Assembly (NCBI GenBank): GCA_937873805.1
Contig: CALMWO010000075.1
Location: forward strand, 1-6,439
Length of the DNA stretch: 6,439 nt
Direction: 5' to 3'
From: an uncultured Hyphomonadaceae bacterium
GTDB lineage: Bacteria > Pseudomonadota > Alphaproteobacteria > Caulobacterales > Hyphomonadaceae
The notes beneath the pieces were generated by a model. That model had not been told where the DNA came from. It was given only the letters and a program-made list of their open reading frames with translations, and did not search any database. A program made the position numbers and the translations under genes. Below, piece by piece: positions 1 through 5,831 of this stretch. Positions within the stretch are counted from its first letter, which is position 1, and each line of letters begins with the position of its first letter.

Positions 1-787
1 CGCTCTGCGCCGAGACACCGCGGATCCCCACCAGATCGATGCGCCACGTCGCGCCATCCTTGCGGGCCGTGCCGACACGAATGCCGAGAGGGAGCTTGCC
101 GTCATCGCCGGATGTGACCCAGATTTCGCCGGCTACAATCTTGTCCGGCGTTTCCGGTTCGAGCAGTTGGGCGCCAGAACCGCTGTCGCCAACCAGCAGG
201 GCGCGGTCACCCGACAATGTACCCATTACGGGGATGCGACTGGAGAAGTCGGTCAGCAGCAGAACGCGGGATGTGTATTCGCCGACCCGGATGACGCGCC
301 CGACAAGGCCGTTTTCATTCACGACGGCAAAGCCCTCGCGCACGCCATTGGCGCCGCCGGCATTGGCGATGCGCGTGGCCGCGAACGGGCCGTTTTCTTC
401 GGCAACGACGCGAGCCGTAACCGACTGGCCCTGCGTTTCGCCAACAAGGTCGAGCAGCTTCTCGTAGCGTTCCATGCGGAGCGCCATGGTCTCGGCAAGG
501 TCTTTCCAGCGTTGCAGGTCGCGGACGCGGGCTTCGAGTTCGACGATCTTGGCTTCATCCTCGGCGTTGCGGCCAAAGCCGAACGACCAGCCGGTGATGC
601 CTGAGGAGAAGCTGGCGAGGTTGGCGGCGACGCCGTCCATGGACTCGCGGGAGGCGTCGATACCGCCACGCACCGCAGTCGAGGTCTGGATCGCCAGAAC
701 GCCAACCATGGAGATGCCAAGGCCGACGACGACAGCGCGTGCTCCAACACGCGGCTCCCCTGATCGTCTGCGACCGTACCAGGCCAT
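1..787 (-). CDS. mreC: Rod shape-determining protein MreC (C-terminus beyond left edge)
   Basis: MreC is a bitopic inner-membrane protein of the elongasome. Its periplasmic part links the MreB filament and MreD to PBP2/RodA and lateral peptidoglycan synthesis. The window shows 262 N-terminal residues with no stop. There is a basic N-terminus (YGRRR), one membrane segment at about residues 17-36, and a likely coiled coil at about 75-115 (EDEAKIVELEARVRDLQ). The beta-rich MreC core follows, with ENGLVGRVIRVGEYTSRVLL at 158-177, LLTDFSSRIPV at 177-187 and VTSGDDGKLPLGIRVG at 224-239, all typical of the family. The ATG at 787 is preceded by AAGGAG (798-793) with 5 nt spacing, which fixes the start. 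mreC lies 47 nt after the mreB stop on the same strand, so it is almost certainly co-transcribed. Family members often reach roughly 270-350 residues, so only a modest C-terminal part is missing. No frameshift is visible. Confidence 0.95.
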   Translation of the reverse strand, partial: MAWYGRRRSGEPRVGARAVVVGLGISMVGVLAIQTSTAVRGGIDASRESMDGVAANLASFSSGITGWSFGFGRNAEDEAKIVELEARVRDLQRWKDLAETMALRMERYEKLLDLVGETQGQSVTARVVAEENGPFAATRIANAGGANGVREGFAVVNENGLVGRVIRVGEYTSRVLLLTDFSSRIPVMGTLSGDRALLVGDSGSGAQLLEPETPDKIVAGEIWVTSGDDGKLPLGIRVGTARKDGATWRIDLVGIRGVSAQS

Positions 788-792
788 TATGG

Positions 793-798
793 CTCCTT
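793..798 (-). promoter_or_regulatory. Shine-Dalgarno of mreC
   Basis: On the minus strand AAGGAG precedes ATG by 5 nt (CCATA). It supports the mreC start at 787 and gives mreC its own strong ribosome entry despite being second in the operon. Confidence 0.8.
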
Positions 799-817
799 GC
801 GGGCTGTTCCGCCGGGC

Positions 818-834
818 GCCTCAGACGCGGAGGC
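818..834 (-). other. Intercistronic hairpin between mreB and mreC
   Basis: Immediately after the mreB stop codon (TAG, 837-835) the minus-strand RNA reads GCCTC-CGCGTCT-GAGGC. This is a perfect 5-bp GC-rich stem with a 7-nt loop. No run of U follows, and mreC with its own ribosome binding site comes next, so it is unlikely to be an efficient intrinsic terminator. It could act as a processing or stability element that keeps mreB expression above mreC, but that role is inference. Five-bp stems arise often by chance in GC-rich DNA. Confidence 0.35.
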
Positions 835-1875
835 CTAGACCTCCGGCGCGAGCACGCCCTTCATCTTGTCGAGGTTCTCGAGCACCTTGCCCGACCCGAG
901 CACGACGCACTTAAGCGGATCCTCCGCCACCGTCACCGGCAATCCGGTACGCTCACGCAGGACAACGTCAAGATTCCGCAGCAGCGCACCGCCGCCGGTG
1001 AGCACAATACCCTTGTCCACGATGTCAGCAGCCAGTTCGGGCGGCATGGCTTCGAGGGCGGTTTTGACCGAATCAACGATCTGCTGGACCGGCTCTGCCA
1101 GGGCCTTGGCGACCATGGCTTCGGTGATCTCGATTTCCTTGGGAACGCCGTTCATCAGGTCGCGGCCGCGGATGTCGAGCGACATGCCCTTGCCGTTCTC
1201 CGGCGCTTTCGCGGTGCCGATCTCTTTCTTGATACGCTCGGCCGAAGCCTCGCCGATCAGCAGGTTCTCTTCGCGGCGCAGGTAATTGACGATAGCGTCG
1301 TCCATCTTGTCGCCGCCAACGCGTACCGAACGGGAATAAACGAGACCGCCCAGCGACAGCACGGCGACTTCGGTCGTTCCGCCACCGATATCAACCACCA
1401 TCGAGCCCGACGGCTCATCGATCGGCAGGCCAGCTCCTATGGCCGCCGCCATAGGCTCATAAATAAGATGGACCGCCCGGGCGCCAGCCATCTGCGCTGA
1501 CTGGTGGATGGCGCGGCGTTCGACCGGGGTCGCGCCAGCGGGCACGCAGATGATGATGACGGGCGCGATGAAGGAGCGGCGGACCTGCACTTTCTGGATG
1601 AAGCGCTTGATCATTTCCTCGGCGACTTCGAAGTCGGCGATGACGCCATCCCGCATCGGGCGGACGGCTTCCATGTAGATCGGGGTCTTGCCAAGCATCA
1701 TCTTGGCTTCCTTGCCGACCGCGTGAACGACCTTCCGGCCATTCTGGTTCACGTAGGCAACGACCGAGGGTTCATCGAGCTGAACCCCATGACCCTTCAC
1801 ATAGACCAGCGTGTTCGCTGTCCCGAGGTCAATCGCCATGTCCGTCGACATGAGACTGAAGAGTTTGCCGAACAT
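835..1875 (-). CDS. mreB: Actin-like rod shape-determining protein MreB
   Basis: MreB is the bacterial actin homologue. It polymerises with ATP into membrane-bound antiparallel double filaments and steers the elongasome that inserts lateral cell wall. The protein is 346 residues, the normal length, and complete. Phosphate-1 motif DLGTANT is at residues 16-22, VPAGATPVERRA at 111-122, the EPMAAAIGAG connecting helix at 140-149 with E140 matching the glutamate implicated in hydrolysis, phosphate-2 DIGGGTTE at 162-169, and the adenosine-binding LTGGGALL at 292-299. The N-terminus MFGKLFSLMSTDMAIDLG is the usual hydrophobic membrane-touching MreB start. TTGGAG (1891-1886) lies 10 nt upstream of the ATG. 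Residue 139 is Tyr (LIYEP), where I recall an acidic residue in several well-known MreBs; this may be lineage variation. The gene leads the mreBC operon and is divergent from the exporter gene. No clear sigma-70 promoter was identified upstream. Confidence 0.98.
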   Translation of the reverse strand: MFGKLFSLMSTDMAIDLGTANTLVYVKGHGVQLDEPSVVAYVNQNGRKVVHAVGKEAKMMLGKTPIYMEAVRPMRDGVIADFEVAEEMIKRFIQKVQVRRSFIAPVIIICVPAGATPVERRAIHQSAQMAGARAVHLIYEPMAAAIGAGLPIDEPSGSMVVDIGGGTTEVAVLSLGGLVYSRSVRVGGDKMDDAIVNYLRREENLLIGEASAERIKKEIGTAKAPENGKGMSLDIRGRDLMNGVPKEIEITEAMVAKALAEPVQQIVDSVKTALEAMPPELAADIVDKGIVLTGGGALLRNLDVVLRERTGLPVTVAEDPLKCVVLGSGKVLENLDKMKGVLAPEV

Positions 1876-2067
1876 GGCGATGGGGCTCCAATCGCGTCAG
1901 ACGATTCGCGCGCGTAGTATTAGCTCCCCGTACCCTGTCTCGCGTTTCGAATTCGCTAACGCAATAGCCGTCTGCCAATAATAGCTGCGTCACATGGAAC
2001 GGTGCGTATCGCACGCATTCCGAGCAGAGCCGATGCGTACGATTTGCAGGTTCGTCAGCATCTGCGG

Positions 2068-2088
2068 GTAACCAAATGATGTGGTTAC
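2068..2088. promoter_or_regulatory. Candidate operator: inverted repeat GTAACCA-N7-TGGTTAC
   Basis: There are two perfect 7-bp arms (2068-2074 and 2082-2088) separated by 7 nt. It lies about 30 nt upstream of the first ribosome binding site on the exporter side and about 190 nt upstream of mreB. The geometry fits binding by a dimeric regulator such as a TetR- or LysR-type protein. No such regulator gene is in the window, so the partner is unknown. Chance alone could give such a dyad in a few hundred bases with non-negligible probability. Confidence 0.4.
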
Positions 2089-2118
2089 ACGATAAAAAAT
2101 CGGCACGGAGCGTTCCAC

Positions 2119-2196
2119 ATGGAATTGCTTCCCAACTTTGAACCAGCCTCTTGCCAGACCGTTTCGGGCGCCGCCTATGGGCGCGAACAGCCATGA
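2119..2196 (+). CDS. Candidate 25-residue leader peptide upstream of the MFS exporter
   Basis: This ATG-started frame of 25 codons begins MELLPNF and ends at TGA 2194-2196. It is preceded by GGAG (2107-2110) with 8 nt spacing, the only good Shine-Dalgarno between the dyad and the exporter. Its stop overlaps an ATG (2193-2195) that opens an 11-codon frame (MMSPLLLPVFA). That frame's TGA (2226-2228) in turn overlaps the exporter ATG at 2225. The ATGA-to-ATGA chain would allow ribosomes to reach the exporter start by re-initiation. No homology is known to me. It could be accidental, and translation could instead begin at in-frame TTG 2138 or ATG 2177. Confidence 0.3.
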   Translation: MELLPNFEPASCQTVSGAAYGREQP

Positions 2197-2224
2197 TGTC
2201 TCCCCTGCTCCTTCCCGTTTTCGC

Positions 2225-3577
2225 ATGACAGACACAGCCGCCGAAGGCGCCCCCGAGGGGCACGAGCCGGGAAGGTTCGCCGCCTTCAGGCACGGCTCCT
2301 TCGTGCTTTATTTCCTGGCGCGGGTGTTCACGACATTTGGGGCGCAGATCCTGTCCGTGGCGGTGATCTGGCACATCTATACGATCACGAAATCCGCCCT
2401 CTACACCGGACTGGTCGGACTGGTTCAGTTCCTCCCACTGGCTTTGCTGGTGCTGGTGACCGGTACGGCTGCGGATCAATTCGGCCGCAGGATGATCATG
2501 GGCCTGTCGATCATCCTTGCCGGGGCGTGCGCCGCGGCCATGGCGATCTTTACCGGCCTTGGAATGATCACCGCCGTTCTGATGCTGAGCATCCTTGTGG
2601 TGTTCGGGGTGGCGCGCGCCTTCCTCGGGCCGGCGTCGTCCTCGCTGGTTGTCTCGCTGGTGCCCAACAAGGATTTCGCCAACGCCGTGACGTGGAACTC
2701 TTCCGCCTGGCAGGCCGCAACGATTGGCGGACCGGCGGCTGGCGGTCTCTTGCTTGGACTGGGCGAGCGGCCCTTCACGAACTGGCTGGCGGACATGGGC
2801 CAACCGCAGATCGCCGGGATCTTCGATGGCCATGGGCCGGAGATTGCCTACACCATCGCCTGCATCTTCATGATCCTGGGCGCTGCGCTGGTCTTTGCGA
2901 TCCCGAAACCACCGCCATCGCCGCCGCGCGAGCGCCCCACCCTGTCGAACATGCTCGAAGGCTTCCGCTTCATCTGGAAGCAGAAGATCATTCTCGGCGC
3001 GATCTCGCTGGACCTGTTCGCCGTGCTGATGGGCGGGGTGATCGCGCTATTACCGATCTATGCCGAGGACATCCTGAAACTGGGACCGGAAGGGCTCGGC
3101 TGGCTGCGGGCGGCGCCGGGCATCGGCGCCATCGCCATGGCGGCGGTGATCGCGGTCTTCCCGATCAAGGATCACGCTGGCCGTATCATGTTCATCTGCG
3201 TGGCGCTGTTCGGGATCTTCACTGTCGTGTTCGGCCTGTCGACGACGGCCTGGCTGTCGATCACGGCGCTGATCTGCCTCGGCGCAGCAGACATGGTGAG
3301 CGTCGTCGTGCGCGAAACCCTGCTGCAGCTATGGACGCCGGATGATGTACGCGGGCGCGTGAACGCGGTGAACTCCGTGTTCGTCTCCGCTTCGAACGAG
3401 CTGGGGGAATTCCGCGCGGGCACGATGGCCCATGCAATCGGGCCCGCAGCCATCGGCGCTGTTCCGGCGGTCGTCATCGGGGGCGTGGGCGCGATAGCGG
3501 TTGCAGGCATCTGGGCGTGGGCGTTCCCCACCCTGCGCAACGCAAGACGGCTGGACGGCAAGGACGTCCAGCACTAG
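2225..3577 (+). CDS. MFS transporter, MFS_3/EntS-like exporter
   Basis: This is a predicted inner-membrane proton-driven efflux protein of 450 residues from the chosen ATG, with about 12 hydrophobic segments as expected for the major facilitator superfamily. After a polar N-tail the hydrophobic part begins at about residue 25 (SFVLYFLARVF). The loop 2-3 motif A appears as GTAADQFGRR (80-89). A proline-rich central linker (PKPPPSPPRERP, 227-238) separates the two halves. RGRVNAVNSVF plus NELGEFRAG (376-399) is a hallmark of the MFS_3 group, which includes the enterobactin exporter EntS. A short extra loop at about 181-207 lies between segments 5 and 6. The substrate cannot be read from sequence. 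In-frame starts also exist at TTG 2138 and ATG 2177; none of the three has a visible Shine-Dalgarno. I prefer 2225 because family members need little N-tail and because its ATG overlaps the stop of an upstream mini-frame. It is probably co-transcribed with the EVE gene 63 nt downstream. Confidence 0.9.
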   Translation: MTDTAAEGAPEGHEPGRFAAFRHGSFVLYFLARVFTTFGAQILSVAVIWHIYTITKSALYTGLVGLVQFLPLALLVLVTGTAADQFGRRMIMGLSIILAGACAAAMAIFTGLGMITAVLMLSILVVFGVARAFLGPASSSLVVSLVPNKDFANAVTWNSSAWQAATIGGPAAGGLLLGLGERPFTNWLADMGQPQIAGIFDGHGPEIAYTIACIFMILGAALVFAIPKPPPSPPRERPTLSNMLEGFRFIWKQKIILGAISLDLFAVLMGGVIALLPIYAEDILKLGPEGLGWLRAAPGIGAIAMAAVIAVFPIKDHAGRIMFICVALFGIFTVVFGLSTTAWLSITALICLGAADMVSVVVRETLLQLWTPDDVRGRVNAVNSVFVSASNELGEFRAGTMAHAIGPAAIGAVPAVVIGGVGAIAVAGIWAWAFPTLRNARRLDGKDVQH

Positions 3578-3630
3578 CGCGACGCCTCTAGCCCTGCCCT
3601 TCGCATGCGCTATGACTCCGCTGCGAGCTT

Positions 3631-3634
3631 GGAG
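3631..3634 (+). promoter_or_regulatory. Shine-Dalgarno deciding the EVE start
   Basis: GGAG is followed by 6 nt and the ATG at 3641. This selects the shorter 139-residue form over the upstream in-frame ATG at 3605, which lacks such a site. Confidence 0.75.
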
Positions 3635-3640
3635 ATATGC

Positions 3641-4060
3641 ATGGCCTACTGGCTGGTGAAATCAGAGCCGGACGTCTTCTCGTGGGACGATCTCGTCAAA
3701 GCGGGAAAGAAAGGCACACCGTGGACAGGCGTGCGAAACCACGGCGCGAAGCTTCACCTGATGGCCATGAAGCCGGGCGAGCGCGTGTTCTATTACCACT
3801 CGAACGTCGACAAGGCCGTGGTGGGAATCGCCGAGGTCGTGAAGACGGCCTACCCGGATCCAACAGCCGAAAGCGGGCCGTGGGTGTCGCCGGATATTCG
3901 CGCACTTGAGCCGCTGAAGAAGCCCTTCACGCTGGCCGAAGCCAAGATTGATCCTGCGCTGAAGGACATGGTGCTGATCAACAATTCGCGCCTGTCCGTG
4001 CAGCCCGTGACGGATGCAGAGTGGAAGCACATCTGCAAGCTGGGCGGCGTTAAAGCCTGA
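3641..4060 (+). CDS. EVE domain-containing protein (THYN1-like)
   Basis: This small soluble protein of 139 residues consists of a single EVE domain, a fold related to PUA and YTH. Family members are thought to bind modified bases in DNA or RNA; the bacterial stand-alone form has no firmly established role. Diagnostic stretches are the N-terminal YWLVKSEP (3-10), WTGVRNHGAK (28-37), MKPGERVFYYHS (43-54), VVGIAEV (60-66), YPDPT (71-75) and the C-terminal SRLSVQPVTDAEWKHI (116-131). The start at 3641 is fixed by GGAG (3631-3634) at 6 nt spacing and by WLVKSEP directly following; an in-frame ATG 36 nt upstream would add a 12-residue tail without a ribosome binding site. The last 11 bp overlap the end of the convergent ABC-F gene. 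Its position behind the exporter may mean co-transcription only, not shared function. Confidence 0.95.
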   Translation: MAYWLVKSEPDVFSWDDLVKAGKKGTPWTGVRNHGAKLHLMAMKPGERVFYYHSNVDKAVVGIAEVVKTAYPDPTAESGPWVSPDIRALEPLKKPFTLAEAKIDPALKDMVLINNSRLSVQPVTDAEWKHICKLGGVKA

Positions 4061-5642
4061 TCTCGCGCGCGCAGCCGACATTGGCGACGAAAGCCGGGTC
4101 GTGGCTGACGACCATCAGCGCACCATCATAACTGCGCATGGCCTCCTCGATGACTTCGATGGAGTCGATGTCGAGGTGGTTGGTCGGTTCATCGAGCAGC
4201 AGGAGCTGCGGCGGCTCGCTCGCAGCGAGCAGGCAGGCCATCGCAGCCCGCAGGCGCTCTCCGCCGGACAGCGTTGCGACGACCTGATGCGCCTTCTTGT
4301 TGCGGAAGGCGAAACGGGCGAGCCCGGCATAGGCGGCGTTGTCATCCAGCTCCGGGTTGGCGATCCGCATGTTCTCCAACAGAGTGAGCGCGGGATCGAG
4401 CGTGTCGGCGTGCTGGTCCAGCATGGCGATGCGGCCATCGAGGCGGCGAATGTTCCCCGCTGCGGGCGGGCGATCGCCGGTGATCAAGCGCAGCAGCGTG
4501 GATTTGCCTGAACCGTTCCGGCCCGCGATGTGGATGCGTTCGGGGCCCACGACCTTGAAGTTGAGTGGACCGAACAGCGTGCGGCCGCCAGCTTCGGCCG
4601 TCACGTCCTCGAATGCGAGCACAACCTTCTGGGACGGCAGACCAACGCTGGGCGCAACGACGTTCAGCGGCACGAGAATTTCAAACTTCGCCTTGGCCTT
4701 GTCGAGCGCGTCGTTCGCTTCAGAGAGCTGGCGATCAGCGAGGCGATTGGCTGCGCCTTGCGAGGCTTCGGCGCGGTCCTGCTTGAAGTCGAGCATCATC
4801 TTGCTCTGGCCGGCAGCGAAGCGCCCGGCCTTGCCGGCAGCATCCTTGCGTTGCTTCATCTCGCGCTGCAGCTGCACCTGATCCTTTACGCGACGCAGGT
4901 CGCCTTCCGCCTTGTCGAGCGCATCCGTCGCCGCTGCGCGGCGCGCCTCACGCGCCGCGGCGAACGCCGACCAACCGCCGCCGAAGACGGTGACGCCCAC
5001 TGGCGTCAGCTCCACGATGCGGTCGACATGCTCCAGCAGGTCGCGATCGTGGCTGGCGACAAGGGCAGCGCCGCGCCATGCGTCGATCAGAACGAGGATC
5101 GCCGCCCTGCCCGCATCATCTAGATTGTTTGTCGGCTCGTCGAGCAGAAGGATATCGGGCGCCTCAAGCCACAGGCGCGCAACTGCGATACGCGTGCGCT
5201 CGCCGCCGCTGAAGCCCTTGATGGTGCGGGTGAGGTCGCGCTCCGGCAGATCCACATTCGCGAGCGTTTCGGCGATGCGATGTTCGAGTGTCCAGTCAGC
5301 TTCCGCCATGTCCTCTTCGCTGCCGTGTCCGGCCTCAAGCCGAGCAAGACGCGCAAGACCCGCCGTCACACCAAGGGCCTCGGCCAGGGAGATGGTGTCG
5401 TCAGGCCAGCTCTGGGCCAGTTCACCGACGCGGCCGGACACAGAGATCGTCCCGGACGAGGGCTCGCCCTGCCCCGCGACGAGGCGCAGCAGTGTGGACT
5501 TGCCAGAACCATTGCGCCCGACGAGTCCGACGCGCTCCGCGCCGATAGCGAGGGTGAGGTTTTCAAACAGCGCTCGGCCTTCGGGCGTTGAGGCCGATAC
5601 ACGATCAAACGTGATGAATGAGGGCTTGCTGGGGGCAGACAT
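4050..5642 (-). CDS. ABC-F family ATPase (two nucleotide-binding domains, no membrane domain)
   Basis: This 530-residue cytoplasmic protein has tandem ABC ATPase domains and no membrane segments, which defines the ABC-F class. Such proteins bind the ribosomal E site and act in translation (EttA, Uup types) or in ribosome protection against antibiotics. Domain 1 has Walker A GRNGSGKST (42-50), signature FSGGE (144-148), Walker B ILLLDEP (164-170) and switch His198. Domain 2 has Walker A GRNGSGKST (374-382), signature LSGGE (458-462), Walker B LLLLDEP (480-486) and His514. All catalytic residues are intact. The interdomain linker (about 225-335) is charged and helical, as expected for the P-site-probing arm. 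The protein ends just after domain 2, so there is no Uup-like C-terminal DNA-binding extension. The ATG at 5642 is the most upstream possible start, because an in-frame TGA lies 15 nt before it, yet no Shine-Dalgarno is visible. I cannot assign it to a housekeeping or resistance subfamily. Confidence 0.95.
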   Translation of the reverse strand: MSAPSKPSFITFDRVSASTPEGRALFENLTLAIGAERVGLVGRNGSGKSTLLRLVAGQGEPSSGTISVSGRVGELAQSWPDDTISLAEALGVTAGLARLARLEAGHGSEEDMAEADWTLEHRIAETLANVDLPERDLTRTIKGFSGGERTRIAVARLWLEAPDILLLDEPTNNLDDAGRAAILVLIDAWRGAALVASHDRDLLEHVDRIVELTPVGVTVFGGGWSAFAAAREARRAAATDALDKAEGDLRRVKDQVQLQREMKQRKDAAGKAGRFAAGQSKMMLDFKQDRAEASQGAANRLADRQLSEANDALDKAKAKFEILVPLNVVAPSVGLPSQKVVLAFEDVTAEAGGRTLFGPLNFKVVGPERIHIAGRNGSGKSTLLRLITGDRPPAAGNIRRLDGRIAMLDQHADTLDPALTLLENMRIANPELDDNAAYAGLARFAFRNKKAHQVVATLSGGERLRAAMACLLAASEPPQLLLLDEPTNHLDIDSIEVIEEAMRSYDGALMVVSHDPAFVANVGCAREIRL

Positions 5643-5692
5643 GAGAACACCGAAGGCTCAGTGGGAAACGACGCGAGATGCGGGCGAGGTTT

Positions 5693-5710
5693 CTAGAGCT
5701 TCATGTCCAT
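5693..5710 (-). CDS. Candidate upstream mini-ORF (MDMKL or MKL) in the ABC-F leader
   Basis: On the minus strand GAAGGAG (5720-5714) is followed by ATG at 5710 and a second in-frame ATG at 5704. GGAG sits 3 nt before the first and a better 9 nt before the second. The frame encodes MDMKL and stops at TAG (5695-5693). It ends 50 nt before the ABC-F start and is out of frame with it. It has the best ribosome binding site in the region, while the ABC-F gene has none. Short leader frames control several known ribosome-protecting ABC-F genes, which makes a regulatory role plausible but unproven here. Confidence 0.35.
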   Translation of the reverse strand: MDMKL

Positions 5711-5770
5711 GGTCTCCTTCGGGCGCGTCGTCTTGTGATGTGAGAGAGGCAAAAAGTCAATCAATGCTGC

Positions 5771-5800
5771 TTGACCGACGCATAGCCATATAGCTATACG
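5771..5800 (+). promoter_or_regulatory. Sigma-70-type promoter of the arsR-SRPBCC pair
   Basis: TTGACC (5771-5776) matches five of six -35 consensus bases. After 18 nt, TATACG (5795-5800) matches four of six -10 bases. Transcription would begin near 5807, giving a leader of only about 25 nt before the ATG at 5832. The spacer and the first bases of the -10 are covered by the palindrome, as expected for a repressed promoter. Confidence 0.6.
5782..5797. promoter_or_regulatory. Candidate ArsR-type operator (16-bp imperfect palindrome)
   Basis: ATAGCCATATAGCTAT is symmetric at 14 of 16 positions, with mismatches only at the sixth and eleventh bases. It sits between the -35 and -10 boxes and overlaps the start of the -10. 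The octamer ATATAGCT within it (5788-5795) recurs as a direct repeat 18 bp downstream (5806-5813), over the expected transcription start, which suggests a second half-site. Size and placement fit an autorepressing ArsR-family dimer encoded 35 nt downstream. Confidence 0.6.
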
Positions 5801-5831
5801 TCAATATATAGCTGGCGAGGTATGAGTTCCG

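Larger units (their letters stand above)
1876..2224. promoter_or_regulatory. Divergent control region between mreB and the MFS exporter gene
   Basis: This stretch of about 350 bases is visibly less GC-rich than the flanking genes and must hold the promoters for mreB (leftward) and the exporter (rightward). Visible elements are the 21-bp dyad at 2068-2088, an A-rich patch in a short inverted repeat (CGAT-AAAAA-ATCG, 2090-2102), a small palindrome GTGCG-TAT-CGCAC at 2002-2014, the nonamer CACATGGAA repeated at 1991-1999 and 2116-2124, and a candidate leader frame at 2119-2196. TTGCAG at 2044-2049 resembles a -35 box, but no good -10 lies 16-18 nt downstream. I could not name a confident promoter for either gene, nor a CtrA-type TTAA-N7-TTAA box. 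Confidence 0.6.
5643..5831. promoter_or_regulatory. Divergent control region between the ABC-F gene and the arsR-type gene
   Basis: The right part (about 5750-5815) is distinctly AT-rich against the GC-rich background and holds the plus-strand promoter and palindrome listed separately. On the minus strand TTGACT (5760-5755) resembles a -35 box, with a poor -10 match (CACAAG, 5737-5732) 17 nt downstream, so the ABC-F promoter is only a weak guess. If correct, the ABC-F leader RNA would be about 80-90 nt long and would contain the mini-frame at 5710-5693. Confidence 0.55.

Noticed and set aside
39..914. Several plus- and minus-strand frames of 140-150 codons over the mreC region
   Set aside because: They are other-frame shadows of mreC, low in complexity (rich in Arg, Ser, Ala, Pro) with no domain, as is common in GC-rich coding DNA.
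2002..2014. Short palindrome GTGCG-TAT-CGCAC
   Set aside because: Five-bp arms are expected by chance in a region this size, and it is not placed on a recognisable promoter.
1991..2124. Nonamer CACATGGAA repeated at 1991-1999 and 2116-2124, the second copy inside TTCCA-CA-TGGAA
   Set aside because: Two copies of a short word, one of them spanning the candidate leader start codon, are not enough to claim a regulatory repeat.
1829..2194. A minus-strand frame of about 121 codons starting at 2194, with a GGGGAG ribosome-site-like sequence and a CxxC motif (LCSEC), running through the gap upstream of mreB into mreB
   Set aside because: Its third codon positions look close to half GC by eye, unlike the strongly GC-biased real genes. 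It overlaps the mreB start by 47 nt in another frame and is antisense to the exporter leader. Its longer version (to 2833) is simply the antisense of the exporter gene. I recognise no family. A protein search finding homologues with a conserved CxxC would revive it.
1990..2235. A second minus-strand frame of 81 codons in the same control region
   Set aside because: No recognisable domain. It competes with the other minus frame and lies across the dyad and leader elements; it is probably a chance frame.
3578..3640. Possible terminator between the exporter and EVE genes
   Set aside because: The 63-nt gap has only short palindromes such as GCATGC and no stem followed by a T run, so co-transcription is the simpler view.
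4014..5793. Long plus-strand frames opposite the ABC-F gene, up to 293 codons
   Set aside because: They are antisense shadows of a gene with fully intact ABC-F motifs. Their composition is Arg/Ser/Ala-rich and no family is recognisable.
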